Source of the DNA: Pseudomonas anatoliensis
Lineage (GTDB): Bacteria > Pseudomonadota > Gammaproteobacteria > Pseudomonadales > Pseudomonadaceae
Direction: 5' to 3'
Assembly: GCF_017976235.1 (NCBI RefSeq)
Contig: NZ_JACVHC010000004.1
Location: 418,699 to 482,698 of the forward strand
DNA length: 64,000 bases
In this document: positions 1 through 8,250 of the stretch, in pieces
Position numbering within the stretch: the stretch's first letter is position 1
How the letters are laid out: each line of letters opens with the position of its first letter
The notes under the pieces: generated by a model
Database searches by the model: none
Told to the model about the DNA's origin: nothing
The model's input: only the letters and a program-made list of their open reading frames with translations
Made by a program: the position numbers and the translations under genes

Positions 1-70
1 CCTGCGCCGGCAGCGCGGCGGCGGCCAGCAGCAGGCAGGAGAAGGTTTTGTAGAGGGAGCGGTTGAACAT
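1..70 (-). CDS. 5' end of a secreted or lipid-anchored protein gene (truncated by window edge)
   Basis: Only the first 23 codons are in the window. They start at an ATG and read as a positively charged N-terminus (MFNRSLYK) followed by a hydrophobic leucine/alanine-rich stretch containing a cysteine (SCLLLAAAALPA). This looks like a Sec signal peptide. The body of the protein lies outside the window, so its function cannot be called. Confidence 0.5.
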   Translation of the reverse strand, partial: MFNRSLYKTFSCLLLAAAALPAQ

Positions 71-136
71 TGCGGACTCGTGGGGGCGATAAACCTGAGC
101 CGAACATTAACTGGCTGGGGCGTGATTGCAAATCGA

Positions 137-300
137 AGATCAAAAGATCGTCCGATCGCGGCACGAGCCTTCGGCAGCTACGGGGTTCCACTGTTGACGC
201 TTCACCTGTGGGAGCTGGCTTGCCAGCGATTAGGCCGGCACAGGTGAAATTTTTGCTGAATGACACACCGCCATCGCTGGCAAGCCAGCTCCCACAGGGT
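137..300. repeat. Intergenic palindromic repeats: degenerate family-A half and a family-B pair
   Basis: The 257-base gap before the next gene holds a diverged copy of the GATCAAAAGATCGCAGCC...GGCAGCTCCTAC element (about 137-180). It also holds two inverted copies of CTGTGGGAGCTGGCTTGCCA (205-230 and 273-299), facing each other across about 42 bases. The same family-B pair recurs at 1789-1878. I see no gene in this gap. Confidence 0.75.
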
Positions 301-327
301 TCTTTATTTGCAGACGAATCGTGTGTT

Positions 328-636
328 TCAGGGGGTAAGGCGGCAGCCCTGTCGTTCGTTTTGCCACTGGGCGCTATTACTGCGGCCCATGCCGCTGACG
401 GTGATGGTTTTGCTGGCGGCGTCATCGCTGAAGCCGCTGGTCGGCAGCCACTGCTTCACATAGCCGCGGCAATATTCGGCGTCGTTATTCATCACATAGC
501 GGCACGAACAATATTCCTTCGCTGTGTAGGCGCTGATGATGTCCGGGAAGGCCCAGAGGTTCTCGCGCTCATAGCCGATCCAGCCGAGCAGCACGACAAG
601 CAGCACGACAAGCAGCACCAGCAAGAACCGTTTCAC
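328..636 (-). CDS. Small membrane-anchored or secreted protein, 102 aa, unknown function
   Basis: It begins with GTG, and that start overlaps the stop codon of the upstream serine-hydrolase gene (GTGA, 4 bases), so the two are almost certainly translated together. Residues 1-20 are a strongly hydrophobic leucine/valine run after MKR: a signal peptide or a single membrane anchor. The rest is a short soluble segment with four cysteines (two of them in YCSCRY), which could form disulfides in the periplasm. I do not recognise the family. Its only contextual clue is the coupling to a beta-lactamase-fold hydrolase. Confidence 0.7.
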   Translation of the reverse strand: MKRFLLVLLVVLLVVLLGWIGYERENLWAFPDIISAYTAKEYCSCRYVMNNDAEYCRGYVKQWLPTSGFSDDAASKTITVSGMGRSNSAQWQNERQGCRLTP

Positions 637-1706
637 GGTCGCACCGCCGCAAGCACACGCTTGAGCAGTTCGTTGTGGCGGTAACTGCCATCGCGGTCAT
701 CGGCGTAGCGCACGATCACCAGTTTTTCGCTGGGGATGACGTACAGCGCCTGGCCCCAATGCCCCAGCGCGGCGAAGGTATCGGGCGGTGCGTCGGGCCA
801 GGGCGATGGCGCGCCATCCGCCGGGCGGTTGAGCCACCACTGGCCGCCAGGCACGGCTTCGTCCTGATGGGCCTTGTAACCGGCGAAAGGCTTGAGGTTG
901 AACGCGACCCAGTCCTTGGGCAGCAATTGCCGATCATTCCAGCGTCCGTCGCGAGCCATCAACAGACCGATTCGCGCAAGATCCCGCGCAGTGAGATAGG
1001 CGTAAGACGAAGCGACAAACGTGCCGCTCGCATCCGTCTCCCACACCGCGCTGCGAATGCCCAAAGGCTCGAACAGGGCTGTCCACGGATAGTCGGGATA
1101 ACGCTGCGGGCCGACGATGGATGTCAACGCTGCCGCCAGCAGATTGCTGTCGCCGCTGGAATAGCGGAAGGCCTGTCCCGGCGGCGCGTAAGTGTCGTGA
1201 TTGGCGGTGAACGCGGCCATGTCACGATGGCCACGGGTATAGAGCATCGCCACCACCGAGGATTTCAGCGGGGCGTATTCATAGTCTTCCTGCCAGTCGA
1301 TGCCCGAGGCCCAATGCAGCAGATCGGCAAGGGTGATCGCCGGGTGTTTTTCCAGCGGCGGGTAGTACTTCACGGCTGGATCATCGAGCTTGAACAGGCC
1401 TTCACCGTAGGCAACGCCAAGCAGCGCAGCCATCAGGCTTTTGCTGATCGACCAGGTCAGGTGTGGGGTTTGCGCGTCAGTCGGGCCGGCGTAGCGCTCG
1501 TAGATGATCTGGCCGTCACGGATGATCAACAAGGCATCGGTGCGAATGCCCTGGCGGGTGGTGTCGTCGCGGGGTGGGAAGGCGTAAGCCTGAAGATCTT
1601 CAACCGCTGTGATCTGCGGACCAACCAGCCATTGTTCGCCGGGCCATGATTCGGCCTGAACGGTGAAGCTGATCAGCAGCAGAAACAGCGACAGGCCTTT
1701 GAACAT
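633..1706 (-). CDS. Periplasmic serine hydrolase, class C beta-lactamase / penicillin-binding fold
   Basis: The 357-residue protein has an N-terminal signal peptide (about residues 1-18). It then shows the serine-hydrolase motifs of the beta-lactamase class C / esterase EstB fold: SxxK at S86-I-S-K89 (nucleophile and base), a Tyr-containing YSSGDSN motif in the middle, and HWG near the C-terminus in place of the third KTG motif. Members of this family act as esterases, amidases or D-aminopeptidases, and few are true antibiotic resistance enzymes. The substrate is not predictable from sequence. It is the first gene of a two-gene unit with the small protein whose GTG overlaps its stop. Confidence 0.82.
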   Translation of the reverse strand: MFKGLSLFLLLISFTVQAESWPGEQWLVGPQITAVEDLQAYAFPPRDDTTRQGIRTDALLIIRDGQIIYERYAGPTDAQTPHLTWSISKSLMAALLGVAYGEGLFKLDDPAVKYYPPLEKHPAITLADLLHWASGIDWQEDYEYAPLKSSVVAMLYTRGHRDMAAFTANHDTYAPPGQAFRYSSGDSNLLAAALTSIVGPQRYPDYPWTALFEPLGIRSAVWETDASGTFVASSYAYLTARDLARIGLLMARDGRWNDRQLLPKDWVAFNLKPFAGYKAHQDEAVPGGQWWLNRPADGAPSPWPDAPPDTFAALGHWGQALYVIPSEKLVIVRYADDRDGSYRHNELLKRVLAAVRP

Positions 1707-1788
1707 GGTGAGGGCTCTTGGGGAGAACCTGCTGAGACTAGTCGGGGTTCATGACAAATTGGAGATCTTGACTGTTCATCAGGCCGTC

Positions 1789-1878
1789 ATCGCTGGCAAG
1801 CCAGCTCCCACAGGGTCAATGGTGAACAGACAATCTGTGGCAATCACAAAAACCTGTGGGAGCTGGCTTGCCAGCGAT
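1789..1878. repeat. Family-B palindromic pair between convergently arranged signals
   Basis: Two inverted copies of the CTGTGGGAGCTGGCTTGCCA element lie at 1789-1815 and 1853-1878, in the gap between the serine hydrolase promoter side and the end of the acyl-CoA-dehydrogenase-like gene. They match the pair at 205-299, so this is a dispersed intergenic element rather than a gene-specific site. Confidence 0.8.
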
Positions 1879-1886
1879 GAGGCCAG

Positions 1887-2765
1887 TCAAATCACCGCCA
1901 AAGCCTTGGCCAAGCGCTTTGCTCTGGCACCGGAGGCCAACTGCATCACCGCCTGATCGCGCCGCCACATCTGCGCCCATTCCGGATCACCTTCGCTTAA
2001 CGCCTGGTCAATCTCGGTCTTGAGCGCATCAAACTGCGCAAACAACCCAGCCAACAATACATGCCCCGCCGGATTGTTCGGCGCCTGCCGGCTCATCTCC
2101 GCACACCCGGCCAGCAGCGCCAGCAAGCGCAGTTGCAGCGTCTGCGGCCAGTCGCTGTCCTGCCCGACGCCGTACAACCAAGCGGTCATCGCGCTAAGCA
2201 CGTAGACATCTTCCAGCGTGCGAAACGGTTTGACGTAAGCATCCCAGCCATCCCCCGCGAGCAACTCGCACAGAGCGCCATCAAGATGCAGCCGACCATG
2301 GCTGATGTCGGGTATCAACGGCAGAGCCGGCAGTTTTTCCACCCTCACACCGGGCTCGCCGGGATACACCACCGCCAGACTCAGGCGCGGCGTTGCGCCG
2401 GCTTCTTCACTGCGTGCGGCGATCAGCAACCAGTCCGCCGCATCGCCGGCCGTGACGAAATCCTTGGCGCCACTCAAGCGCAAATCCGTCAGCCGCGTTT
2501 GCATGTCGGCCGGACGCAAGCTGCGCTGTTCGGTCGCACACAACGCGCCGAGGCTCAGCGGTGCGCTCGGCCACAACATGCGCAATGCCGCTTGATAACC
2601 GACCAGAAACGCCAGCCCTGGCGTCGCCATCCGCCGCCCGCCCGCCACCGCCAATTCGAACGGCGTGACGTTGCCCAACTGCTGCAACAACGTCGCAAAA
2701 CCCTCGGCCAGGTCAGCAACGGCGGGCAATCGTTCACGGCTTTGCAACAGATCTGGCCAGGGCAT
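1887..2765 (-). CDS. Short acyl-CoA dehydrogenase-like protein, 292 aa
   Basis: The sequence resembles the middle beta-barrel and C-terminal helical parts of acyl-CoA dehydrogenases, for example FVTAGDAADWLLIAAR followed by a beta-strand-rich segment. It is about 90 residues shorter than the usual 380, and I could not place a clear catalytic glutamate. The start at 2765 is chosen over an in-frame ATG 24 bases upstream because AAGGAG lies six to eight bases before it. It is transcribed away from olsB-olsA. It could be an acyl-CoA-binding or non-catalytic relative, so the enzymatic role is uncertain. Confidence 0.65.
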   Translation of the reverse strand: MPWPDLLQSRERLPAVADLAEGFATLLQQLGNVTPFELAVAGGRRMATPGLAFLVGYQAALRMLWPSAPLSLGALCATEQRSLRPADMQTRLTDLRLSGAKDFVTAGDAADWLLIAARSEEAGATPRLSLAVVYPGEPGVRVEKLPALPLIPDISHGRLHLDGALCELLAGDGWDAYVKPFRTLEDVYVLSAMTAWLYGVGQDSDWPQTLQLRLLALLAGCAEMSRQAPNNPAGHVLLAGLFAQFDALKTEIDQALSEGDPEWAQMWRRDQAVMQLASGARAKRLAKALAVI

Positions 2766-2918
2766 AAGAGGCTCCTTGTGGGCTGTCATATAAGCATCAC
2801 CAAAGGTTCATGGCGATGACACCGGGGCTACATAGCCTGACTTTGCACAACACGGCTGCATAAAGAAAGTCGATCGGCTGCAACCCACGACGGGTTCAAG
2901 GCCCGTACGGAGATTCAA

Positions 2919-3674
2919 ATGACTCAGATCGCCCGCATCAGCGACACCGGCAATGAACGCCGCCTGCAAGCCGAACGCCTGATCGGCGCGCAAGCTTTGC
3001 AGCAAGCCCAGGCCTTGCGATTCAGCGTCTTCAGCGGCGAATTCAACGCCAAGCTGAAAGGCGCTGAACTGGGTCTGGACATGGATGATTATGATGTTCA
3101 CTGCAGCCACATCGGCGTGCGTGACCTGAACACTGGTCGCTTGGTGGCGACCACGCGGTTGCTCGATCACACCGCCGCCAGCAGCCTTGGCAAGTTCTAC
3201 AGCGAGGAAGAATTCAGCCTGCATGGCCTCGCCCATCTGCAAGGCCCGATCCTGGAAATCGGCCGCACCTGCGTCGACCCGGCCTACCGTAACGGCGGGA
3301 CGATTGCAGTGCTGTGGGGTGAGTTGGCCGAAGTATTGAACGAGGGCGGCTACAGCTATCTGATGGGTTGCGCGAGCATCCCGATGCAGGACGGTGGCGT
3401 GCAGGCCCACGCGATCATGCAGCGTCTGCGCGAACGTTATCTGTGCACCGAAAACTTGCGTGCCGAGCCAAAAAAACCGCTGCCGAGCCTCGACATTCCA
3501 TCTAACGTGATCGCCGAAATGCCGCCGCTGCTCAAGGCTTATATGCGCCTTGGCGCGAAGATCTGCGGCGAGCCATGCTGGGACGAAGACTTCCAGGTCG
3601 CCGACGTGTTCATCCTGCTCAAGCGCGACGAACTCTGCCCGCGCTACGCCAAGCACTTCAAGGCGGCCGTGTGA
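2919..3674 (+). CDS. olsB: L-ornithine N(alpha)-acyltransferase
   Basis: The 251-residue GNAT-fold protein matches the OlsB / hemolysin-like N-acyltransferase family. Recognisable blocks are [11 protein letters not shown] near the N-terminus, [13 protein letters not shown] in the acyl-donor-binding region, and YLMGCASI. OlsB transfers a 3-hydroxyacyl group from acyl carrier protein to ornithine, making lyso-ornithine lipid at the inner membrane. The following gene, overlapping by one base, encodes the second enzyme of the pathway, which strongly supports the call. Ornithine lipids typically replace phospholipids under phosphate limitation. I did not find an obvious PHO box upstream. Confidence 0.88.
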   Translation: MTQIARISDTGNERRLQAERLIGAQALQQAQALRFSVFSGEFNAKLKGAELGLDMDDYDVHCSHIGVRDLNTGRLVATTRLLDHTAASSLGKFYSEEEFSLHGLAHLQGPILEIGRTCVDPAYRNGGTIAVLWGELAEVLNEGGYSYLMGCASIPMQDGGVQAHAIMQRLRERYLCTENLRAEPKKPLPSLDIPSNVIAEMPPLLKAYMRLGAKICGEPCWDEDFQVADVFILLKRDELCPRYAKHFKAAV

Positions 3675-4468
3675 TGAGCCGGTTGCGGGTGTACGCGCGG
3701 ATCGCGCGAGTGCTGCTGGTGGTGTCGCTGGGATTGACCATGGCCAGTCTGTTCGGTGTATTTGAAAGGATTGGCCTGGCGCACTCGATGGAACGTCGTC
3801 AGCGCTGGTCGCGGTTTTTCATGGCGCGTTTGAGCAATGCCCTGCCCTTTCGCATGACCGTCCACGGTGAACTGCCAAAGCAGCCGATGTTGTGGGTCAG
3901 CAACCATGTGTCGTGGACCGATATTCCGCTGCTGGGCATGCTCACACCGCTGTCGTTTCTGTCCAAGGCTGAAGTGCGTACCTGGCCGGTCGCGGGTTGG
4001 CTCGCGGCCAAGGCTGGCAGCCTGTTTATCCGTCGTGGCTCGGGCGATAGCCAGTTGATCCGCAAACAGATGACCCGGCACCTGCAAACCGATCATTCAC
4101 TGCTGATGTTCCCGGAAGGCACCACCACCGATGGCCGATCACTGCGTACCTTTCACGGTCGCTTGCTGTCAGCGGCGATTGATTCAGAGGTGATGCTGCA
4201 ACCGGTGGCGATCCGTTATCTGCGTGACGGCGAAGTCGATACGTTGGCGCCGTTCATTGGTGACGATGATTTGTTGTCGCACCTGATGCGTCTGTTCAGC
4301 AATGATTGCGGCGATGTCGAAGTGCACCTGCTCAAGCCGATCGCCTGCGAGGGACGGGAGCGTGCGGCACTGGCGTTTGAAGCGCAGCAGGCGGTGCAGA
4401 AGGTGTTGTTTGGCGAGGTGGCGAAACCCGCCGAACCGCGTCGTGCAGGCGAGCTGATCGCCGCCTGA
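3674..4468 (+). CDS. olsA: Lyso-ornithine lipid O-acyltransferase (PlsC family)
   Basis: The ATG overlaps the olsB stop by one base (TGATG), so translation is coupled. The 264-residue product has a hydrophobic N-terminal helix (about residues 11-30). It carries the PlsC acyltransferase signatures: H78 and D83 in NHVSWTD, and FPEGT at 146-150. OlsA adds the second fatty acid to lyso-ornithine lipid. PlsC homologues can also make phosphatidic acid, but adjacency to olsB makes the ornithine lipid role the best reading. The gene is followed directly by a palindromic repeat pair that may end the transcript. Confidence 0.88.
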   Translation: MSRLRVYARIARVLLVVSLGLTMASLFGVFERIGLAHSMERRQRWSRFFMARLSNALPFRMTVHGELPKQPMLWVSNHVSWTDIPLLGMLTPLSFLSKAEVRTWPVAGWLAAKAGSLFIRRGSGDSQLIRKQMTRHLQTDHSLLMFPEGTTTDGRSLRTFHGRLLSAAIDSEVMLQPVAIRYLRDGEVDTLAPFIGDDDLLSHLMRLFSNDCGDVEVHLLKPIACEGRERAALAFEAQQAVQKVLFGEVAKPAEPRRAGELIAA

Positions 4469-4469
4469 A

Positions 4470-4548
4470 AATCAAAAGATCGCAGCCTGCGGCAGCTCCT
4501 ACACCGATCCCCTGTAGGAGCTGCCGCAGGCTGCGATCTTTCGATCTT
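4470..4548. repeat. Family-A palindromic pair (GATCGCAGCC...GGCAGCTCCTAC)
   Basis: Two inverted copies of the family-A element face each other between the convergent ends of olsA and acpH. This copy has CTGCGGCAG where most others have CTTCGGCAG. The position between convergent stops suits a shared transcript end. Confidence 0.85.
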
Positions 4549-4550
4549 GC

Positions 4551-5123
4551 TTATCCCTGCGACGCCGCAAAGTCCTGAAGCTGCGGATAGAACAACGCAA
4601 AGTCTTCACTCAGCGGCTCATATAACCGCCGCAATTCCTGCATCGCCCCCGCCAACTCCTCCGGCCTGCTCAACCGCCGTGAAATCCCGCGCAGCACCTG
4701 ATCAAGCACTTCAAATTCCTGATACGAGCCCAACCAGTCATGGGCGACCATGTGCGGCGCAATCTTCGCCAGGCGCTCGGGCAATTGCGGTTCGCGGGAC
4801 AACACCCGATAAACGTCAGTGGTGAACTGCGCCAGTGGTTGATCCGCGTACAACCGCCAGTCCCGCGCAAGGCAATGGTCGAAAAAGACATCAAGGACGA
4901 TCCCGGCATAACGCCGACGGGTATCGGAAAACCGCCCCAGCGCGATGTCCACCAGCGGATGGCGATCAGTGAACACGTCAATCCGTCGATGCAGTTGAAT
5001 CCCCGCCTCGACCTCCGGGGCAAATTGTCCTTGCAGCCGGCCTTTGACGAAATCGCCATACAGACTGCCGAGCAGTTGATCGGGGCGCTGGCCACCGAGG
5101 TGCAAATGTGCGAGATAGTTCAT
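4551..5123 (-). CDS. acpH: Acyl carrier protein phosphodiesterase (AcpH)
   Basis: The 190-residue protein starts MNYLAHLHLGG and contains the GNFVKG-like block (LYGDFVKG), LHRRIDVFTDRHP and DVFFDHCLARDW, as in AcpH (DUF479). The conserved His and Asp residues ligate the metal of this HD-like hydrolase. It removes the 4'-phosphopantetheine group from acyl carrier protein in the cytoplasm. The length fits the family (about 190). It is transcribed divergently from the ArsR-type gene, and the operator-like repeats between them could influence both. Confidence 0.88.
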   Translation of the reverse strand: MNYLAHLHLGGQRPDQLLGSLYGDFVKGRLQGQFAPEVEAGIQLHRRIDVFTDRHPLVDIALGRFSDTRRRYAGIVLDVFFDHCLARDWRLYADQPLAQFTTDVYRVLSREPQLPERLAKIAPHMVAHDWLGSYQEFEVLDQVLRGISRRLSRPEELAGAMQELRRLYEPLSEDFALFYPQLQDFAASQG

Positions 5124-5179
5124 GGGCGCAGCTTAGCACCGCGCCCTCGTTTCAATACACCCAACGTATCGTTATAACC

Positions 5180-5273
5180 CGATATACCGATTTGTGCGGT
5201 CGTCAGATCAAAATCATATTGGTATATCGCGAACTAGCGATTTAAAGTTCGCCTCATCGCGATATAGCGTTTT
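5180..5273. promoter_or_regulatory. Clustered operator-like repeats upstream of the ArsR-type regulator
   Basis: Three related AT/CG elements lie in less than 100 bases: CGATATACCGAT (5180-5191), GGTATATCGCG (5221-5231) and ATCGCGATATAGCG (5256-5269). An inverted repeat with arms GCGAACT (5228-5234) and AGTTCGC (5246-5252) overlaps the middle one. They sit between the divergent acpH and arsR-type starts. The arrangement fits autoregulation by the ArsR-type protein, possibly extending to acpH. The assignment to that protein is inference. Confidence 0.55.
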
Positions 5274-5292
5274 ACACACCGAGCACCCTGCC

Positions 5293-5595
5293 ATGAACCT
5301 TGACCTCGACGAAATAATAAAAGCCCTGGCACACCCAGTACGGCGAGACATCCTCAACTGGCTGAAAGACCCGAAAGGCGAATTCCCGGAACAGTTGCAC
5401 AACCACGAGTACGGCATCTGCGCCGGGCAGATCGATCAACGCTGCGGCCTGTCGCAATCAACCGTGTCCGCCCATTTGGCAACCCTGCAACGCGCCGGAC
5501 TGATCAGCAGCCAGAAGGCAGGGCAATGGCATTTTTTCAAACGTAACGAGGACGTGATTCAGGCGTTCCTCAGCACACTCAGTAAAGAGCTCTGA
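5293..5595 (+). CDS. ArsR-family winged-helix transcriptional regulator, 100 aa
   Basis: The protein is a compact winged helix. It opens with DEIIKALAHPVRRDILNWL and has the recognition helix in GLSQSTVSAHLATLQRAGLI, the standard ArsR/HTH_5 pattern. There is no ELCVCDL metal-binding motif in the alpha-3 position and only two cysteines, so an organic or redox inducer is more likely than a metal. The ATG at 5293 is taken because it gives the family length. The MFS exporter gene follows after 34 bases and xenB after that, suggesting that the regulator controls an export/detoxification unit. Confidence 0.82.
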   Translation: MNLDLDEIIKALAHPVRRDILNWLKDPKGEFPEQLHNHEYGICAGQIDQRCGLSQSTVSAHLATLQRAGLISSQKAGQWHFFKRNEDVIQAFLSTLSKEL

Positions 5596-5629
5596 CCCTT
5601 AACGTCAGCCAGCCCACAAGGAAACAACG

Positions 5630-6796
5630 ATGCCCCTCTCGCTACTCATACTCGCCTTGAGCGCCTTCGCCATCGGCACCACCGAATTCGTCATCATGGG
5701 CCTGCTGCCCGATGTGGCGGCGGACCTCGGTGTGTCGATCCCCGGCGCCGGCTGGCTGGTGACCGGCTACGCCCTGGGCGTGGCCATCGGTGCGCCGTTC
5801 ATGGCACTGGCCACCGCCAAACTGCCGCGCAAGGCTGCACTGGTTGCGTTAATGGGCATCTTCATTGTCGGCAACTTGCTCTGTGCGCTGGCCAGTGACT
5901 ACAACGTGCTGATGTTCGCCCGTGTCGTCACCGCGCTGTGCCACGGTGCGTTCTTCGGTATCGGTTCGGTGGTGGCGGCAGGTCTGGTGGCGCCGAACAA
6001 ACGCGCTTCGGCCGTCGCCCTGATGTTTACCGGTTTGACCCTGGCCAACGTCCTCGGCGTGCCGCTGGGCACCGCGCTGGGTCAGGAGGCCGGCTGGCGT
6101 TCGACCTTCTGGGCTGTAACCGTGATCGGTGTGATCGCGCTGATCGGCCTGATCCGCTTCCTGCCGGCCAAACGTGACGAAGAAAAGCTCGACATGCGCG
6201 CCGAACTCGCCGCCCTCAAAGGCGCCGGTATCTGGCTGTCGCTGAGCATGACCGCTCTGTTCGCCGCCTCGATGTTCACCCTCTTCACCTACGTCGCCCC
6301 ACTGCTCGGCGATGTCACCGGCGTCTCGCCAAAAGGCGTGACCTGGACGCTGCTGTTGATCGGTCTTGGCCTGACCGTCGGCAACATCATCGGCGGCAAG
6401 CTCGCAGACAAACGCCTCGCTGCCACCCTGATTGGCGTGTTCGTGGCGATGGCGGTGATTTCCACGGTGTTGAGCTGGACCAGCGTCGCGCTGATCCCGA
6501 CTGAAATCACCCTGTTCCTCTGGGCCACTGCTTCATTCGCAGCCGTACCGGCACTGCAAATCAACGTGGTGACCTTCGGCAAAGCTGCACCGAACCTGGT
6601 CTCGACCCTGAACATCGGCGCGTTCAACGTCGGTAACGCCCTCGGCGCCTGGGTCGGCGGCAGCGTCATCGCCCACGGTTTCGGCCTGACCAGCGTACCT
6701 CTGGCCGCCGCTGCCCTGGCAGTGCTTGCCCTGCTGGTGACCCTGATTACTTTCCGTCAGAACGGCAATGCCGAGCTGGCCCCCGCGACTCACTGA
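5630..6796 (+). CDS. MFS transporter, DHA1 drug/sugar exporter type (AraJ/YdhP-like)
   Basis: This 388-residue membrane protein has about 12 hydrophobic segments. The family signature at its start (FAIGTTEFVIMGLLPDVA) is typical of AraJ/YdhP/Cml-type DHA1 exporters, and a motif-C-like glycine-rich helix lies near GLTLANVLGVPLGTALG. A Shine-Dalgarno AAGGAAA precedes the ATG. The gene lies between an ArsR-type regulator and xenB, all on the plus strand, so a stress- or xenobiotic-inducible efflux role is likely. The substrate cannot be read from sequence. Confidence 0.85.
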   Translation: MPLSLLILALSAFAIGTTEFVIMGLLPDVAADLGVSIPGAGWLVTGYALGVAIGAPFMALATAKLPRKAALVALMGIFIVGNLLCALASDYNVLMFARVVTALCHGAFFGIGSVVAAGLVAPNKRASAVALMFTGLTLANVLGVPLGTALGQEAGWRSTFWAVTVIGVIALIGLIRFLPAKRDEEKLDMRAELAALKGAGIWLSLSMTALFAASMFTLFTYVAPLLGDVTGVSPKGVTWTLLLIGLGLTVGNIIGGKLADKRLAATLIGVFVAMAVISTVLSWTSVALIPTEITLFLWATASFAAVPALQINVVTFGKAAPNLVSTLNIGAFNVGNALGAWVGGSVIAHGFGLTSVPLAAAALAVLALLVTLITFRQNGNAELAPATH

Positions 6797-6827
6797 TTAA
6801 CCACTTCACTTAAGAGGGTTGTATTTC

Positions 6828-7877
6828 ATGGCAACTATTTTTGATCCGATCAAACTGGGCGACATCGAGCTGGCCAACCGCATCATCATGGCTCCACTGA
6901 CCCGTTGCCGCGCTGACGAAGGCCGTGTGCCGAACGCGCTGATGGCCGAGTACTACGTACAACGCGCCTCCGCCGGCCTGATTCTCAGCGAAGCCACTTC
7001 GGTGACCCCGATGGGCGTCGGCTACCCGGATACCCCGGGCATCTGGTCCAACGATCAGGTGCGCGGCTGGACCAACGTGACCAAAGCCATTCACGGTGCC
7101 GGCGGCAAGATCTTCCTGCAACTGTGGCACGTGGGTCGGGTCTCTCACCCTTCGTATCTGAACGGTGAAGCGCCAGTCGCACCGAGCGCTATCCAGCCCA
7201 AAGGTCACGTCAGCCTGGTGCGTCCAATGGCCGACTACCCAACCCCGCGCGCACTGGAAACCGCTGAAATCGCCGAGATCGTCGACGCTTACCGCATCGG
7301 TGCCGAGAACGCCAAGGCAGCCGGTTTTGATGGTGTGGAAATCCACGGCGCCAACGGCTACCTGCTCGACCAATTCCTGCAAAGCAGCACCAACCAGCGC
7401 ACCGACAACTACGGCGGCTCCCTGGAAAACCGTGCCCGCTTGCTGCTGGAAGTGACTGACGCGGCAATCGAAGTCTGGGGCGCCGGTCGTGTTGGCGTGC
7501 ACCTGGCACCACGTGCTGATTCCCACGACATGGGCGACGATAATCTGGCTGAAACCTTCACCTACGTGGCTCGTGAGCTGGGCAAGCGTGGCATCGCGTT
7601 CATCTGCTCCCGCGAGAAAGAAGGCGCCGACAGCCTCGGCCCGCAACTCAAAGAAGCCTTCGGCGGCCCGTACATCGCCAACGAGCGCTTCACCAAGGAC
7701 AGCGCCAACGCATGGCTGGCCAGCGGCAAGGCTGACGCCGTGGCGTTCGGTGTACCGTTCATTGCCAACCCGGATCTGCCAGCGCGCTTGAAAGCTGATG
7801 CGCCGCTGAACGAGCCACACCCGGAAACCTTCTACGCTAAAGGCCCGGTTGGCTACATCGACTATCCAACCCTGTAA
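6828..7877 (+). CDS. xenB: Xenobiotic reductase, Old Yellow Enzyme family (FMN-dependent alkene/nitro reductase)
   Basis: The 349-residue TIM-barrel flavoenzyme begins MATIFDPIKLGD and closely matches my recollection of XenB from P. fluorescens. The ATG at 6828 is chosen over an upstream TTG because GAGGG lies about ten bases before it. Active-site features seen are T25 and C27 in PLTRC near the flavin and H173/N176 in HGANGYL, which bind the substrate carbonyl or nitro oxygen. The C-terminus ends GYIDYPTL. These enzymes reduce nitrate esters, nitroaromatics and activated alkenes with NADPH. It probably shares control with the upstream regulator and MFS gene. Confidence 0.92.
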   Translation: MATIFDPIKLGDIELANRIIMAPLTRCRADEGRVPNALMAEYYVQRASAGLILSEATSVTPMGVGYPDTPGIWSNDQVRGWTNVTKAIHGAGGKIFLQLWHVGRVSHPSYLNGEAPVAPSAIQPKGHVSLVRPMADYPTPRALETAEIAEIVDAYRIGAENAKAAGFDGVEIHGANGYLLDQFLQSSTNQRTDNYGGSLENRARLLLEVTDAAIEVWGAGRVGVHLAPRADSHDMGDDNLAETFTYVARELGKRGIAFICSREKEGADSLGPQLKEAFGGPYIANERFTKDSANAWLASGKADAVAFGVPFIANPDLPARLKADAPLNEPHPETFYAKGPVGYIDYPTL

Positions 7878-7896
7878 GCCTTAACGCAGCAACGCA

Positions 7897-7932
7897 AAAG
7901 CCCCCGACTTGTGAGAGTCGGGGGCTTTTTTG
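7897..7932 (+). terminator. Rho-independent terminator after xenB
   Basis: A GC-rich hairpin with arms AGCCCCCGAC and GTCGGGGGCT is followed by a run of six T, 20 bases after the xenB stop. It is a textbook intrinsic terminator. Confidence 0.92.
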
Positions 7933-7970
7933 TGTTCGCCTGGAGACTGATTGCGCGGCGTGAGACCTGG

Positions 7971-8118
7971 CCCCTCACCCCAGCCCTCTCCCGAGGGAGA
8001 GGGAGCCGATTGGTGTGGGCTTCAGATTTTGTGATCGGCTGGATATTCAGGTCGGCGTAGTTTGGATCAACAACCCGATCAGTTCCCTCTCCCTTGGGAG
8101 AGGGCTAGGGTGAGGGCC
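7971..8118. repeat. Family-D inverted repeat (CCCTCACCC...CCCTCTCCC type)
   Basis: Arms at 7971-8004 and 8084-8117 are near-perfect inverse copies built from CCCTCACCC, AGCCCTCTCCC and an inner GAGGGAGAGGGA/TCCCTCTCCC palindrome. About 80 bases separate them. With the terminator, this accounts for most of the 373-base gap between xenB and emhR (7878-8250). I see no gene there. Confidence 0.8.
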
Positions 8119-8250
8119 AACGCCTCACACTTGTTCACACGCTCGACACAAAAACCCTACAAAATCCGTAATTCACTACGTATAAACTTCGCGCCGCAAA
8201 CGTATATAAAAGCAGGCCAATTGACATAAGCTGTGCCAATTACACATTGT

